Below are positions 27,026 to 35,842 of a stretch of 64,000 nt of DNA, one piece after another; position 1 is the first letter of the stretch, and every line of letters starts with the position of its first letter. The stretch is from the NCBI RefSeq assembly GCF_002101965.1, contig NZ_LQQA01000033.1:124001-188000 (forward strand), given 5' to 3'. The notes under the pieces were generated by a model. The model saw nothing but the letters and a program-made list of their open reading frames with translations, searched no databases and was not told the DNA's origin. The position numbers and the translations under genes were made by a program. The stretch comes from Mycolicibacterium wolinskyi (lineage in GTDB: Bacteria; Actinomycetota; Actinomycetes; Mycobacteriales; Mycobacteriaceae).

Positions 27026-28009
27026 CTATTTGCCGCTGCGTGCCGCGGTGATGACGTCGATGGCGAAGGTGGACACCACGAAGATCACCGCACCGAGAAG
27101 GGTGCATCCGATCACCACCGGAGCATCCCCGTTGTTGGCCGCATTGACGGCGAGGCGTCCGACACCGTCGATACCGAAGATCTGCTCGGTGATGATGGCG
27201 CCGCCAAGGATCGCGGCGAACTCGATGGCGCCGAGCGTCAGGATCGGATTGAGTGCGGCTGACAGTGCATGGTCGAAGTAGACCCCATGCGGTGCGACGC
27301 CTTTCGCACGCGCGGTGCGGATGAAGTCCTTGTTCGCCACCTCGAGCACCGAGGCCCGGACGACGCGCTGGAACAGACCGAGTTCGGCGAGCACGAGCGT
27401 GAGCCATGGCAGCAGCAGATGACGTGCCCACTCGGACGGCGACGTGGTGAACGCGACGTAGCCTCCACTGGGAAACCATTTCACGCCTGCGAGCGAGAGT
27501 TGGTAGTAAAGGACGAACAGCAGGATGACGCCCGTCACGAAGGTCGGGATCGACAGGAACACATAGGAGATGCCTGAGGTGATCGCGTCGAACACGCCGC
27601 CGGGCTTGCGGGCCGCATAGACCCCGAGGACGATCGACAGCGCGACCCACAACACCAGTGCGCCGACGGCCAGGCTCAGGGTCGCCGGAATCTTCTCCAG
27701 GATCAGATCGGTGACGGGGCGTTGTTCGCGGTACGAATAGCCGAGGCTGGGCGGCCAGTTGACCAGTCCGGTCGGCGTGCCCTTGATCTCGGGCCCCCGC
27801 ACCACGTAATGCCACAACTGCACGTACCAGGGGTCGTTGAGCCGCAGGCTGTTGGCGATCGCATCGACCGTCTGCTGAGACGCGTTCTCCGGGGCCAGCA
27901 TTCGGGCCGGGTTCTGGTAGGCGACCTTGGTGAGCCCGAATGTCACGAGCACTACGGCGAACACGGTCAGTACCATGCGGGCCGACCGCCAGAGCAGAGT
28001 TCGCGTCAC
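27026..28009 (-). CDS. ABC transporter permease, DppB/OppB type
   Basis: 327 residues from GTG 28009, overlapping the next permease's stop by 4 bp (GTGA). It has about six membrane segments, starting RMVLTVFAVVLVTFGLTKVAYQNPA, and the BPD permease EAA loop VLEVANKDFIRTARAKGV near residue 230. It forms the membrane channel with the DppC-like partner. The reading frame extends upstream to 28249 but that overlaps the partner gene. Confidence 0.92.
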   Translation of the reverse strand: MTRTLLWRSARMVLTVFAVVLVTFGLTKVAYQNPARMLAPENASQQTVDAIANSLRLNDPWYVQLWHYVVRGPEIKGTPTGLVNWPPSLGYSYREQRPVTDLILEKIPATLSLAVGALVLWVALSIVLGVYAARKPGGVFDAITSGISYVFLSIPTFVTGVILLFVLYYQLSLAGVKWFPSGGYVAFTTSPSEWARHLLLPWLTLVLAELGLFQRVVRASVLEVANKDFIRTARAKGVAPHGVYFDHALSAALNPILTLGAIEFAAILGGAIITEQIFGIDGVGRLAVNAANNGDAPVVIGCTLLGAVIFVVSTFAIDVITAARSGK

Positions 28010-28947
28010 CGGGTCGTGCTCGGGTCGAATCGATTGCGCAGCGCCGTGCTGAGCACGTTGAAGCCGAGAACGGTGAGGAACAGCGCACCCGCCGGGGCGA
28101 TGAGCATCAGCGGCTGGGTTTGATACAGCGCAGAGTCCTGGGCATTCGCGATCATCGTGCCCCAACTGGGAGTGGGCGGCCGGATGCCGACGCCGAGATA
28201 GGACAGCGATGCCTCGGCGATGATGTTGATCGGAAGCTGGACAGCCCAATAGATGACGACAGTGGGCGCGATGTTGGGCAGAATTTCGCGCACAATGACG
28301 CGCAAATGCGAGCTGCCCGCGCCGATCGCTGCGAGCACGTACGGTTTCGCCTTGATCTCGATGACCGAGTTGCGCACGAGCCGCGCGAAGTAGGTCCAGG
28401 AGAACAAGGCGATGATGCCGATCACCACCACGATGGGGTCGACGACGGTGGTGCCTGCCGTGCCCCGGTTGAGCGTCACCACGCTCAGCGCCGTCACCAG
28501 GAAGGGAAAGGCCAGCGCGATGTTGGTCAGCTCGGAAAGCACCGCGTCGATCCGGCCGCCGAAGTACCCACCGGCCAGTCCGACGACGACGCCGATGAGC
28601 ATGGCGATGGTGGTGGCCGGGATACCGATGGCCAGCGAGACGCGCGCGCCGTAGAGCGTGCGGACGAGGACATCTCGGCCGCTGCCGTCGGCGCCGAGCA
28701 GGAAGCCGTGGCCACCGGTGATCGGAAGCCCTGCCGCGTCGAGCGTTTCGTCGGGAAACTGTTCGTTGGGCCCATGACCGACGATCGCGGCGACCACAGG
28801 TGCTCCAAGGGCGGCCAGCAGTACGAAACCCGACAGAACCGAACCCGCGACCAGCCCGGGATCGCGCAGGAACGATCGCAGCTTGCGCGTGCGCGCCTGC
28901 GGCGGGCTGTCGGCGCTCACTTGTGGTCTGAGCAGCAGATCCGTCAT
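28006..28947 (-). CDS. ABC transporter permease, DppC/OppC type
   Basis: A 313-residue permease. The N-terminal extension TRKLRSFLRDPGLVAGSVLSGFVLLAALGAPVVA is typical of OppC-type subunits, then VLVRTLYGARVSLAIGIPATTIAMLIGVVVGLAGGYFGG and the EAA loop VLAAIGAGSSHLRVIVREILPN. It ends SYLGVGIRPPTPSWGTMIANAQD, a family hallmark. ATG 28947 overlaps the ATPase stop (ATGA). Confidence 0.93.
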   Translation of the reverse strand: MTDLLLRPQVSADSPPQARTRKLRSFLRDPGLVAGSVLSGFVLLAALGAPVVAAIVGHGPNEQFPDETLDAAGLPITGGHGFLLGADGSGRDVLVRTLYGARVSLAIGIPATTIAMLIGVVVGLAGGYFGGRIDAVLSELTNIALAFPFLVTALSVVTLNRGTAGTTVVDPIVVVIGIIALFSWTYFARLVRNSVIEIKAKPYVLAAIGAGSSHLRVIVREILPNIAPTVVIYWAVQLPINIIAEASLSYLGVGIRPPTPSWGTMIANAQDSALYQTQPLMLIAPAGALFLTVLGFNVLSTALRNRFDPSTTR

Positions 28948-30566
28948 GAGGCCGTCAACCGTGGCACCGCATCGAGCAGCTTGCGTGTGTACGCCGACTG
29001 TGGTGCGGCGAAAACCTCTGCGGTAGGACCACTTTCCTCCAAGCCGTCGGGGCCGAGCACGATCACGCGGTGTGCGATCGCCGAAACAACCCCCAGGTCG
29101 TGCGTGATGAACAGGAAGGCCGTGCGATGTTCACGGACAAGTTCGACGACGAGCGAGATGATCTCGCTTTGCGTGGTGACGTCCAGTGACGACAAGGCTT
29201 CATCGGCGACGATGAGCCGGGGTCGCAGAACCAGCGCACGAGCGATCGCGGCACGTTGCCGCTGCCCACCCGACAGCTCGGCGGGAAACCGGTCGAGCAA
29301 TGTCCGCGGCAGTCGCGCGTCCTCGGCGGCGCTGGACACGCGGGCGTCGATGGTGGGGTGATCAACGCGCTGTGCGCGCAGCGGTTCGGCGAGCGAGTCC
29401 GCAACGGTGCGGCGCGGGTTCAAACTCGAGTAAGGGTCCTGGAAGACCAGTTGTACGTCACGGCGGGCGCTGGCCGGTAGTGCGGGGACACCATCCGCGA
29501 CCGCAGTGGGGAATCGCGCACCGGACAACGTGATCTCACCTGCGTCGGCGTACTGCAGACCCGCGACGATCCGGCCGACAGTCGACTTGCCCGACCCGGA
29601 TTCCCCGACGAGACCGACGATCTCGCCGGGATGGATCGCGAAGTCCAGGCCGTCGACCACGGTCCGACGTTCACGCCGAGCCCGGGTGCGGTAGCTCTTG
29701 CGGAGCCCATGAACCCTCAGCAGCGGTTCGGTCGATTCCACCGGATCGATCAGTGGGGAGCCGTCGACACCGGGCAGACTGTGCAGGCGCGACGCCGACA
29801 GCAGATCACAGGTGTACTGCTCCTGTGGATGCTGGTAAACCCGTTCACGGGTACCGGTTTCCACGACTCGACCGTCTTTGACGACGGTGACGGTGTCCGC
29901 GATGTCGTGGACCACACCGAGGTCGTGGCTCACGAACAGGATCGCGGCGCCGTGCTCGCGCTGCAGCCGCTTGAGCAGGTTGAGTATTCCGGCCTGCACG
30001 CTCACGTCCAGAGCTGTGGTCGGCTCATCGGCGACGATGAGTGCCGGATTCAGTGCGATCGCCATCGCGATCATCGCGCGCTGCCGCATGCCGCCGGAGA
30101 ACTCCGATGGATAGCTGTCGTAACCCTTTTCGTCGATGCCGACCTCGGCGAGCAGCTCCTCGACCCTGCCGCGTCGTTCACGCCGGTCGGTACGGGTATG
30201 GATACGCAGGACCTCGTCGATCTGGCGCCCGATGGTCTTGTACGGGTGCAGATTGCTCTGGGGATCCTGGAATACGAAACCGATGTCCTTGCCGTGGATT
30301 CGGCGCAGTTCGCGTCCGTCCAGGGTCAGCAGGTCACGGCCGGCGAACCGCACCGACCCGGTCACCTCCGCATCGGGGCTCAACAGCCGAGTGGCGGCAA
30401 GCAGCGAAACGCTCTTGCCGGAGCCGGATTCGCCGACGATGGCGGCGGTCTGGCCGGGTTCCACCGCGAAACTGATCGACTCGACCGCCCGCACCGCTCG
30501 CCGCCCGCGAGCGCGGTTCCCGGTGTGAATAGTGACGGCGAGATCGGTGACGTCAAACAGCGTCAT
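28944..30566 (-). CDS. ABC transporter ATP-binding protein, fused DppD-DppF type
   Basis: 540 residues carrying two complete nucleotide-binding domains. Domain 1: Walker A GESGSGKS, signature FSGGMRQRAMIAMAI, Walker B ALIVADEPTTALD. Domain 2: GLVGESGSGKSTVGRIVAG, signature LSGGQRQRAAIARAL and LIVADEALSSLDVTTQ. Each has the His switch (FVSHDLG, FITHDLG). One polypeptide therefore powers the importer. In domain 2 the Walker B Pro is replaced (DEALS), which is tolerated. It lies 108 bp downstream of the acetyltransferase gene. Confidence 0.95.
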   Translation of the reverse strand: MTLFDVTDLAVTIHTGNRARGRRAVRAVESISFAVEPGQTAAIVGESGSGKSVSLLAATRLLSPDAEVTGSVRFAGRDLLTLDGRELRRIHGKDIGFVFQDPQSNLHPYKTIGRQIDEVLRIHTRTDRRERRGRVEELLAEVGIDEKGYDSYPSEFSGGMRQRAMIAMAIALNPALIVADEPTTALDVSVQAGILNLLKRLQREHGAAILFVSHDLGVVHDIADTVTVVKDGRVVETGTRERVYQHPQEQYTCDLLSASRLHSLPGVDGSPLIDPVESTEPLLRVHGLRKSYRTRARRERRTVVDGLDFAIHPGEIVGLVGESGSGKSTVGRIVAGLQYADAGEITLSGARFPTAVADGVPALPASARRDVQLVFQDPYSSLNPRRTVADSLAEPLRAQRVDHPTIDARVSSAAEDARLPRTLLDRFPAELSGGQRQRAAIARALVLRPRLIVADEALSSLDVTTQSEIISLVVELVREHRTAFLFITHDLGVVSAIAHRVIVLGPDGLEESGPTAEVFAAPQSAYTRKLLDAVPRLTAS

Positions 30567-30674
30567 CGTGTGTGTGTCGCCTGGACAGCACCGTTCTCAT
30601 GCGACCATGGTCGGCCAGGAGTCTTTGCCGGACAACGGTTTCGATCAGTCCGAAGTTATCGCCACGACGACATG

Positions 30675-31892
30675 TCAGAAGAAGATGCCGGTGTGCGGCT
30701 GCGCGGGCACCGAGAAGAGGCGGTCGGCGACGGCAAGCGCCTCGGGATCGTTGACCCGTACGGAACCGCTCAACGCCAGGGCACGCCACGTTGTTCCGCC
30801 GAGCAGCGCGGCTGCGACCGCCTCGACCCCGGCCTCCAACTGCGCGGTGCCGCCGACATTCTCGGCGCCACCGGCCGAGATGGCATACGTGCCCGAATTC
30901 TCTCGCAGCAGCGGATCATGAACCGTCAACGTGACGGACCCGCCGTCGCTGTAGCTGCGTCCGCCGAGTGCGGCAGGCACATCGACGACGCGCAACCACG
31001 TCTCGTCGCGGGTGCCGGTGATTCTGGCGGCGCGACGGTCGACCAGAAGCCAGGGAAGCGGATCGTCGACCGGCAGCATCTGAAATATCAACCGATCGAT
31101 CAGATCGAGGTCGATCAGAAACCGCAGCAGTCCCACATAGGCCTCATCGGTGGGCGCGAAGAAGTCGTCGATCAGAACCGTGCGCTGCTCGCTGACGAAC
31201 CACCCGTCTGTGTCGACTGGATGATAGCGGGCGAACCCCGTCTCAGAACCCGGGTCGCCATGGACGACAACGTAACTCGGTCCTGCTGCAGCTTCGGCAC
31301 GTAGCCGCTGTGACTGCCACCAGACCGGCGGACGATCGATGGTCCCGGGCCGCTCGGGCCGATTGGCGGCATAGATCTGCGGCAGCAGCTGCCACGACTC
31401 GTCAGGATCGATCAGCCGCACCGGCCCGCCGTGCCCGATTCCGGGTCGCAGGGCAGCCCGCCGCGTGAGCAGTTCGGCGGTGTTCGACGAACTCGCGACC
31501 CCGTAGCCGAAACGACCGTAAATGGTGGCTTCGGAGGCCCGTAGGGTCGCCACTGTCTCGCCGCGGTCACGGATGTCGCGAAGCTGGTGGCGTAGCAGGT
31601 CAGTGGCGATACCGCGGCGCGTGTGGGAGGGCAGGACGCCGACGTGGGTAACGGCGGCATGACCCACGACCTTGCCGCCGGGCAGGGTGAGCGAGCTGGT
31701 TGCCGAGTCCGTGGTGCCGGCGAGCGTGCCGTCGACGAACGCGCCGAATGTTCGGCCCGGCTCCAGAATCCGGCGGATCCGTCCGGCAGGCAAGCCGGAC
31801 AACCGGGGAAAGCCGACCATCGCCGCGCGAAACACGTTGAGCGCGGTGGTCAGTTCCTGCTCGGTGTCGAGCACTCTGATGTCGGTGGTCAT
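30675..31892 (-). CDS. Eis-like GNAT acetyltransferase
   Basis: 405 residues from ATG 31892. The Eis plan is clear: an N-terminal GNAT domain with acetyl-CoA loop HVGVLPSHTRRGIATDLL, the RASEATIYGRFGYG segment that holds the general-acid Tyr of Eis, a second degenerate GNAT domain and an SCP2-like C-terminal domain. The protein ends TGIFF; in Eis the free C-terminal carboxylate of a terminal Phe takes part in catalysis, so the ending fits. Eis enzymes acetylate amines, including aminoglycosides. Cotranscribed with an LLM monooxygenase (1-bp TGATG overlap), so the natural substrate is probably a metabolite of this pathway. Confidence 0.88.
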   Translation of the reverse strand: MTTDIRVLDTEQELTTALNVFRAAMVGFPRLSGLPAGRIRRILEPGRTFGAFVDGTLAGTTDSATSSLTLPGGKVVGHAAVTHVGVLPSHTRRGIATDLLRHQLRDIRDRGETVATLRASEATIYGRFGYGVASSSNTAELLTRRAALRPGIGHGGPVRLIDPDESWQLLPQIYAANRPERPGTIDRPPVWWQSQRLRAEAAAGPSYVVVHGDPGSETGFARYHPVDTDGWFVSEQRTVLIDDFFAPTDEAYVGLLRFLIDLDLIDRLIFQMLPVDDPLPWLLVDRRAARITGTRDETWLRVVDVPAALGGRSYSDGGSVTLTVHDPLLRENSGTYAISAGGAENVGGTAQLEAGVEAVAAALLGGTTWRALALSGSVRVNDPEALAVADRLFSVPAQPHTGIFF

Positions 31893-33295
31893 CACACGTT
31901 CACTCCGCGGGAAACGCGAGCGTCGCGATACCGCGCGGCCGCATGGTCGTCTCGGATCCGAGCAGTACCCTGCACCCGCTCGCGCAGCGTGGTTGCGGTG
32001 GTGGGTCGAGGCCGCACGCGGCCGCGCCGGTCGAGTTCGGGCACCACCAGTTCGGCGAAGTCGCGATAGCTGTCGGGATTGACGATGTGCAAAAGGTTGA
32101 TTCCCTGCGTCCCGGTGTCGGCCAACCACTGCTCCAGTTCGTCGGCCACCGAGACCGGCGTGCCCACAAGTGTGCGGCTGCGGCCGAATCCGGAGGACGG
32201 CGCGAGCGCCTCGCGCAACGTCCACCGCCGGTCGGCGTCGGCGAACATCGACAACAGCGAGCGGTTCGAATCGGTGTCGTGGCGGCCGATCACACTGTCG
32301 AGGTCCTGGCCCGCGAAGTCGACGCCGGTGCTCGCCGAGTAATGTGCCAGTGCGCCTTCGACGTCGAAATACCGTTGGTAGTCCGCAAGTTTGCCGCGGG
32401 CACCGGCCGCTGTGTTGTCCACCACAACTGACAGGGCGCTGATGAAAATCAGCGAGTCGGGATCGCGGCCGTAACCGGCCGCCAGCGTCCTGATGCTCTC
32501 GACGTTGCGCCGGATACCGGGCGCGTCGGCGCCGGCCACGAAAATCACTTCGGCGTGCTTGGCCGCGAACTGCTGACCGCGCGGCGAACCACCGGCTTGC
32601 AGCAGCAGTGGTGTGCGCTGCGGGCTGGGCTCGGACAGGTGTGCGTCCCTGACGGTGAAATACTTTCCCTTGTGGTCGATTCGGTGGACCTTGGCCGGAT
32701 CGGTGTAGACGTTGCGCTCGCGGTCCCGTACCACGGCGTCGTCCTCCCACGACGTCTCCCACAGTTTGTAGACCACATCGAGGAACTCGTCGGCGCGTTC
32801 ATAGCGCTCGTCGTGCGGGATCTGCCGTTCCAGTCCGAGGTTTCGGGCCGCACTGTCGAGCTGCGAGGTCACGATGTTCCACGCCACCCGGCCCTCGGTG
32901 AGATGGTCCAGTGTCGTGAACTTGCGGGCCAGGAGATACGGATGCTCGTAGGTCGTCGAGACGGTGATCCCGAAGCCCAGGTGTGTGGTGGCCGCGGCCA
33001 TCGCCGACACCAGCAGCAGCGGGTCGCTCACCGGGGATTGTGTTCCACTGCGTAGCGACGCGTCCGCATTGCCCCCGTACGTGTCGAGCAGCCCGAGCGC
33101 ATCGGCCAGGAAGAACGTGTCGAATCGTCCCCGGTCGAGAATCTGGGCCAGCTCGACCCAGTAGGCGATGGTGTTGTAGCGGTGGGTCTGATCGCGGGGA
33201 TGGCGCCACAACCCGTAGTTGACGTGCGAGACCGCGTCCATCGAGAAACCGTTCAGGATGATCGGTTTGTCGATGGTGGAGGACCGGCCCGTCAC
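31892..33295 (-). CDS. LLM-class flavin-dependent monooxygenase (NtaA/SnaA/DszA type), 3
   Basis: A 467-residue FMN-dependent monooxygenase: NGFSMDAVSHVNYGLWRHPRDQ, GFGITVSTTYEHPYLLARKF, TTLDHLTEGRVAWNIVTSQLDSAARNLG and RTPLLLQAGGSPRGQQFAAKHAEVIFVAG. It is a close paralogue of the frameshifted gene at 18491 and provides the template for repairing it. Start GTG 33295 overlaps the ANTAR stop by GTGA, and its stop overlaps the Eis-like start. This puts it at the head of the structural genes of a seven-gene operon. Substrate class by family: aromatic or alkyl sulfur or amine compounds. Confidence 0.92.
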   Translation of the reverse strand: MTGRSSTIDKPIILNGFSMDAVSHVNYGLWRHPRDQTHRYNTIAYWVELAQILDRGRFDTFFLADALGLLDTYGGNADASLRSGTQSPVSDPLLLVSAMAAATTHLGFGITVSTTYEHPYLLARKFTTLDHLTEGRVAWNIVTSQLDSAARNLGLERQIPHDERYERADEFLDVVYKLWETSWEDDAVVRDRERNVYTDPAKVHRIDHKGKYFTVRDAHLSEPSPQRTPLLLQAGGSPRGQQFAAKHAEVIFVAGADAPGIRRNVESIRTLAAGYGRDPDSLIFISALSVVVDNTAAGARGKLADYQRYFDVEGALAHYSASTGVDFAGQDLDSVIGRHDTDSNRSLLSMFADADRRWTLREALAPSSGFGRSRTLVGTPVSVADELEQWLADTGTQGINLLHIVNPDSYRDFAELVVPELDRRGRVRPRPTTATTLRERVQGTARIRDDHAAARYRDARVSRGVNV

Positions 33296-33564
33296 CGGGT
33301 GACGGCCGGCGTCCGCCGGGTCTGCGCCAGCAGTTCACCCCAGGCGTTGAAGGCCTCGGCGTACTCGGCGGATGATCCAGAGCGGCCGCCGGCCAGATCG
33401 ACGAGACCGCGGGCGATGCTTCCTATTCCGATGCCCGTGCGCTGCACGACCCGAACCAGCTCCCGGAACGCTTGATCGGGCGTGCAGCCACGCAACCCGA
33501 CGAGGACGCCGATCGCGGTGTCGATCGTGGTGCGGGAGGTGTCCGCGGGGTGAGAGTGGCTCAT
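33292..33564 (-). CDS. Stand-alone ANTAR-domain RNA-binding regulator
   Basis: 90 residues, almost all one ANTAR domain: IDTAIGVLVGLRGCTPDQAFRELVRVVQRTGIGIGSIARGLVDL. It is the three-helix fold that binds paired hairpins in leader RNAs and prevents termination. No GAF, PAS or receiver domain is attached, so its signal input is not evident. The short C-terminal tail carries AEAFNAWGELLAQTRR. It has a CGGGGG ribosome site, is the first gene of the LLM/Eis-like/ABC operon and is coupled to the monooxygenase. Autoregulation of this operon by antitermination is a reasonable inference. Confidence 0.82.
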   Translation of the reverse strand: MSHSHPADTSRTTIDTAIGVLVGLRGCTPDQAFRELVRVVQRTGIGIGSIARGLVDLAGGRSGSSAEYAEAFNAWGELLAQTRRTPAVTR

Positions 33565-33638
33565 GCCCCCGATGCTGCTTGCCCGGCAGACGCATTGACA
33601 GATATTGGCGCACCGTGATTTTCGAGAGATCTTCTCCC

Positions 33639-33698
33639 GCGAGCAGACGCGTACGTACCCAGAAACGGCTCGTTTCGGGTACCTACGTGTCTGCTCGC
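33639..33698. repeat. 60-bp near-perfect palindrome between trehalase and ANTAR genes
   Basis: Arms 33639-33666 and 33672-33698 pair almost completely: outer stem GCGAGCAGAC with GTCTGCTCGC, then CGTA/TACG, GTACCC/GGGTAC and GAAAC/GTTTC around a 5-nt loop, with one mismatch, one G-U and one bulge. It lies just beyond the trehalase stop, so it may terminate that transcript. It also sits in the region upstream of the ANTAR operon. No T-tract on the minus strand. Confidence 0.7.
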
Positions 33699-33711
33699 CG
33701 GAGAACAGGCC

Positions 33712-35727
33712 TTACATCGGGGCGTTGGCGGGCACGAACACGCCGGAACTGTCGGCTTCTTCTTCGGCGCGGATCACGTGCACGACGGCGTTGATCAACG
33801 CCAGGTGTGTGAACGCCTGGGGGAAGTTACCCAGATGGCGACCGGTGCGCGGCTCGATCTCCTCGGCGTACAGATGCAGCGGGCTCGCGAACGACAGCAG
33901 GCGCTCGCACAGATGCTTGGCCCGGCTCACCTCGCCGATCTCGACGAGAGCCGAAACCAGCCAGAACGAACAGATCGTGAACGTGCCCTCTTCGCCCGAA
34001 AGACCGTCGTCGGTCTCTTCGGTGCGGTAACGCAGCACCAGCCCTTCCTCGGTGAGTTCGTCGGCGATTGCCAGCACGGTGGCCCGCACCCGCGGATCGT
34101 CGGAGGGCAGGAACCGGGTCAACACGGCCAGCAGCAGCGATGCGTCGAGCGCGTCGTCTCCGTAGCGCTGGGTGAGCACACCGCGCGAATCCACGCCGCG
34201 TGCCAGCACGTCGGCCTTGATCTCCTCGGCGATCGCCCGCCATTGCTGGGCGTAGCTCTTCTCGCCCTGAAGCTCGGCCAACTTCGAACCGCGATCAAGC
34301 GCCACCCAGCACATGATCTTGCTGGAGGTGAAGTGCTGAGGTTCGCCGCGTACCTCCCAGATGCCGCGGTCGGGTTCCTTCCAATGCTTGATGGCCTCCT
34401 CGACCTGATTCTTGAGCACGGGCCACAGCGCGTCGGGAATCTGCTCGCGCGACTTCGCATGCAGGTACACCGAATCGAGCATGGTGCCCCAGATGTCATG
34501 TTGGCGTTGGTTGTATGCACCGTTGCCGATCCGAACCGGCCGCGAGTTGTCGTAGCCGGACAGATGATTCAGCTCTTCTTCGATGAGCGTGCGTTCACCG
34601 CCGACGGCGTACATCACCTGAAGCGGGTGGCGTTCACCGTTGTTGGCGCCCGACACGTCGGCGATGAACGAGAAGAAGTCGTCGGCCTCGCGGTCCAGGC
34701 CGAGCGTGTACAGGCCCCACAGCGCGAACGTCGTATCGCGCACCCAGGCGTAGCGGTAGTCCCAGTTGCGTTCGCCCTGGGGAGTTTCCGGCAACGATGT
34801 GGTGGGAGCGGCCAGGATCGCGCCGGTCGGGGAGTAGGTCAGGCCCTTCAGCGTCAGGGCGCTCCGCTGCAGATACGACCGCCACGGATGGTCGGGGAAG
34901 TCGCCGACGTTGATCCACTGCCGCCAGGCCTCACTGGTCTTCCACATCTTGTCGGCGGCTTCTTCGTAGGTCTGCGGCGCCGGATGCTTCGACCAGCTCA
35001 GCGCGACGAAGACGTTGTCGCCTTCGGTGAGCCGCGTACGGGCCCGCGCCTCGCGGCCCTCGATGCCGATGCGCAGGTTCGTGGTGAGCCGCAGGGTCGG
35101 GTGCGCATCGGGGTTGCGGCTGGCGCGCGCGATGGCCTCCCCGTATGCCGGTCCGGAGTACTCCCAATTCGCGCTGACGCGGTGGTAGTCGAAGGCCGGT
35201 TCGCAGTTCATCACGAGTTCGACGGTGCCGCTCACACAGCGCACCGTGCGCAGCAGGATGTGCTCGGCATCCCAATCCATCGGGGTGCGGCGATGAGTCC
35301 GCGATCGTGTCTCGATGTCATGCCAAGGCCCCATCACGAGTGCGTCGCGCACGATCAGCCAACCCGTATGGGTCTGCCACGTGGTCTCCAAGATCAGGCT
35401 GCCGGGCAGATAGCGGCGCGCGGCAGGCACGCTCACCCCGTAGGGGCCGAGCCGGAAGTGGCCGGCGCCACGGTCGAGGATGGCTCCGAACACGCTCGGC
35501 GAGTCCGGCCGCGGCACGCACAACCACTCGACCGACCCGGCCGACGAGATCAGGCACGTGTTCTCGCAGTCGGACAGGAAGCCGTAGTCAGCGATCGGCG
35601 GAAACGGGTTCCGCAGCGACGCGCTGGCCGAGTACGGCACCGGAGCCGTCACGGTCAGCGGGGCCTCGGGCACCTTCCGGGCGCCCGCCTCCGGGGCACC
35701 GGTGGGCTCAGTGTGTTGCAGAACCAT
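33712..35727 (-). CDS. treH: Trehalase, GH15 family (Rv2402-like)
   Basis: A 671-residue GH15 (alpha/alpha)6-barrel enzyme. N-terminal beta domain: PPIADYGFLSDCENTCLISSAGSVEWLCVPR. Catalytic barrel: ETPQGERNWDYRYAWVRDTTFALWGL with the conserved WDYRYAWVRD, and EEGTFTICSFWLVSALVEIG near the C-terminus with the second catalytic carboxylate. The M. smegmatis enzyme of this family (as I recall MSMEG_4535, homologue of Rv2402) was purified as a trehalase that needs phosphate and magnesium. It hydrolyses trehalose to glucose in the cytoplasm. It is transcribed alone. Confidence 0.9.
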   Translation of the reverse strand: MVLQHTEPTGAPEAGARKVPEAPLTVTAPVPYSASASLRNPFPPIADYGFLSDCENTCLISSAGSVEWLCVPRPDSPSVFGAILDRGAGHFRLGPYGVSVPAARRYLPGSLILETTWQTHTGWLIVRDALVMGPWHDIETRSRTHRRTPMDWDAEHILLRTVRCVSGTVELVMNCEPAFDYHRVSANWEYSGPAYGEAIARASRNPDAHPTLRLTTNLRIGIEGREARARTRLTEGDNVFVALSWSKHPAPQTYEEAADKMWKTSEAWRQWINVGDFPDHPWRSYLQRSALTLKGLTYSPTGAILAAPTTSLPETPQGERNWDYRYAWVRDTTFALWGLYTLGLDREADDFFSFIADVSGANNGERHPLQVMYAVGGERTLIEEELNHLSGYDNSRPVRIGNGAYNQRQHDIWGTMLDSVYLHAKSREQIPDALWPVLKNQVEEAIKHWKEPDRGIWEVRGEPQHFTSSKIMCWVALDRGSKLAELQGEKSYAQQWRAIAEEIKADVLARGVDSRGVLTQRYGDDALDASLLLAVLTRFLPSDDPRVRATVLAIADELTEEGLVLRYRTEETDDGLSGEEGTFTICSFWLVSALVEIGEVSRAKHLCERLLSFASPLHLYAEEIEPRTGRHLGNFPQAFTHLALINAVVHVIRAEEEADSSGVFVPANAPM

Positions 35728-35842
35728 TCGGACATCATGATCTGCGGATACGTTGCTCGTCTACCCGAATGCCACGTGTCGAACGTTACTGACCGCGATG
35801 GGATGAATCTGTCCGGGCACGGCCATCGCATACGCTTTCGGC

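Noticed and set aside
26997..28088. N-terminal extension of the solute-binding protein to 953 residues
   Set aside because: The extension overlaps the permease gene; the lipoprotein signal at 26996 fixes the start.
35728..35842. Possible regulatory site between trehalase and the small membrane protein gene
   Set aside because: Only weak -10-like matches; no palindrome or conserved box could be supported.
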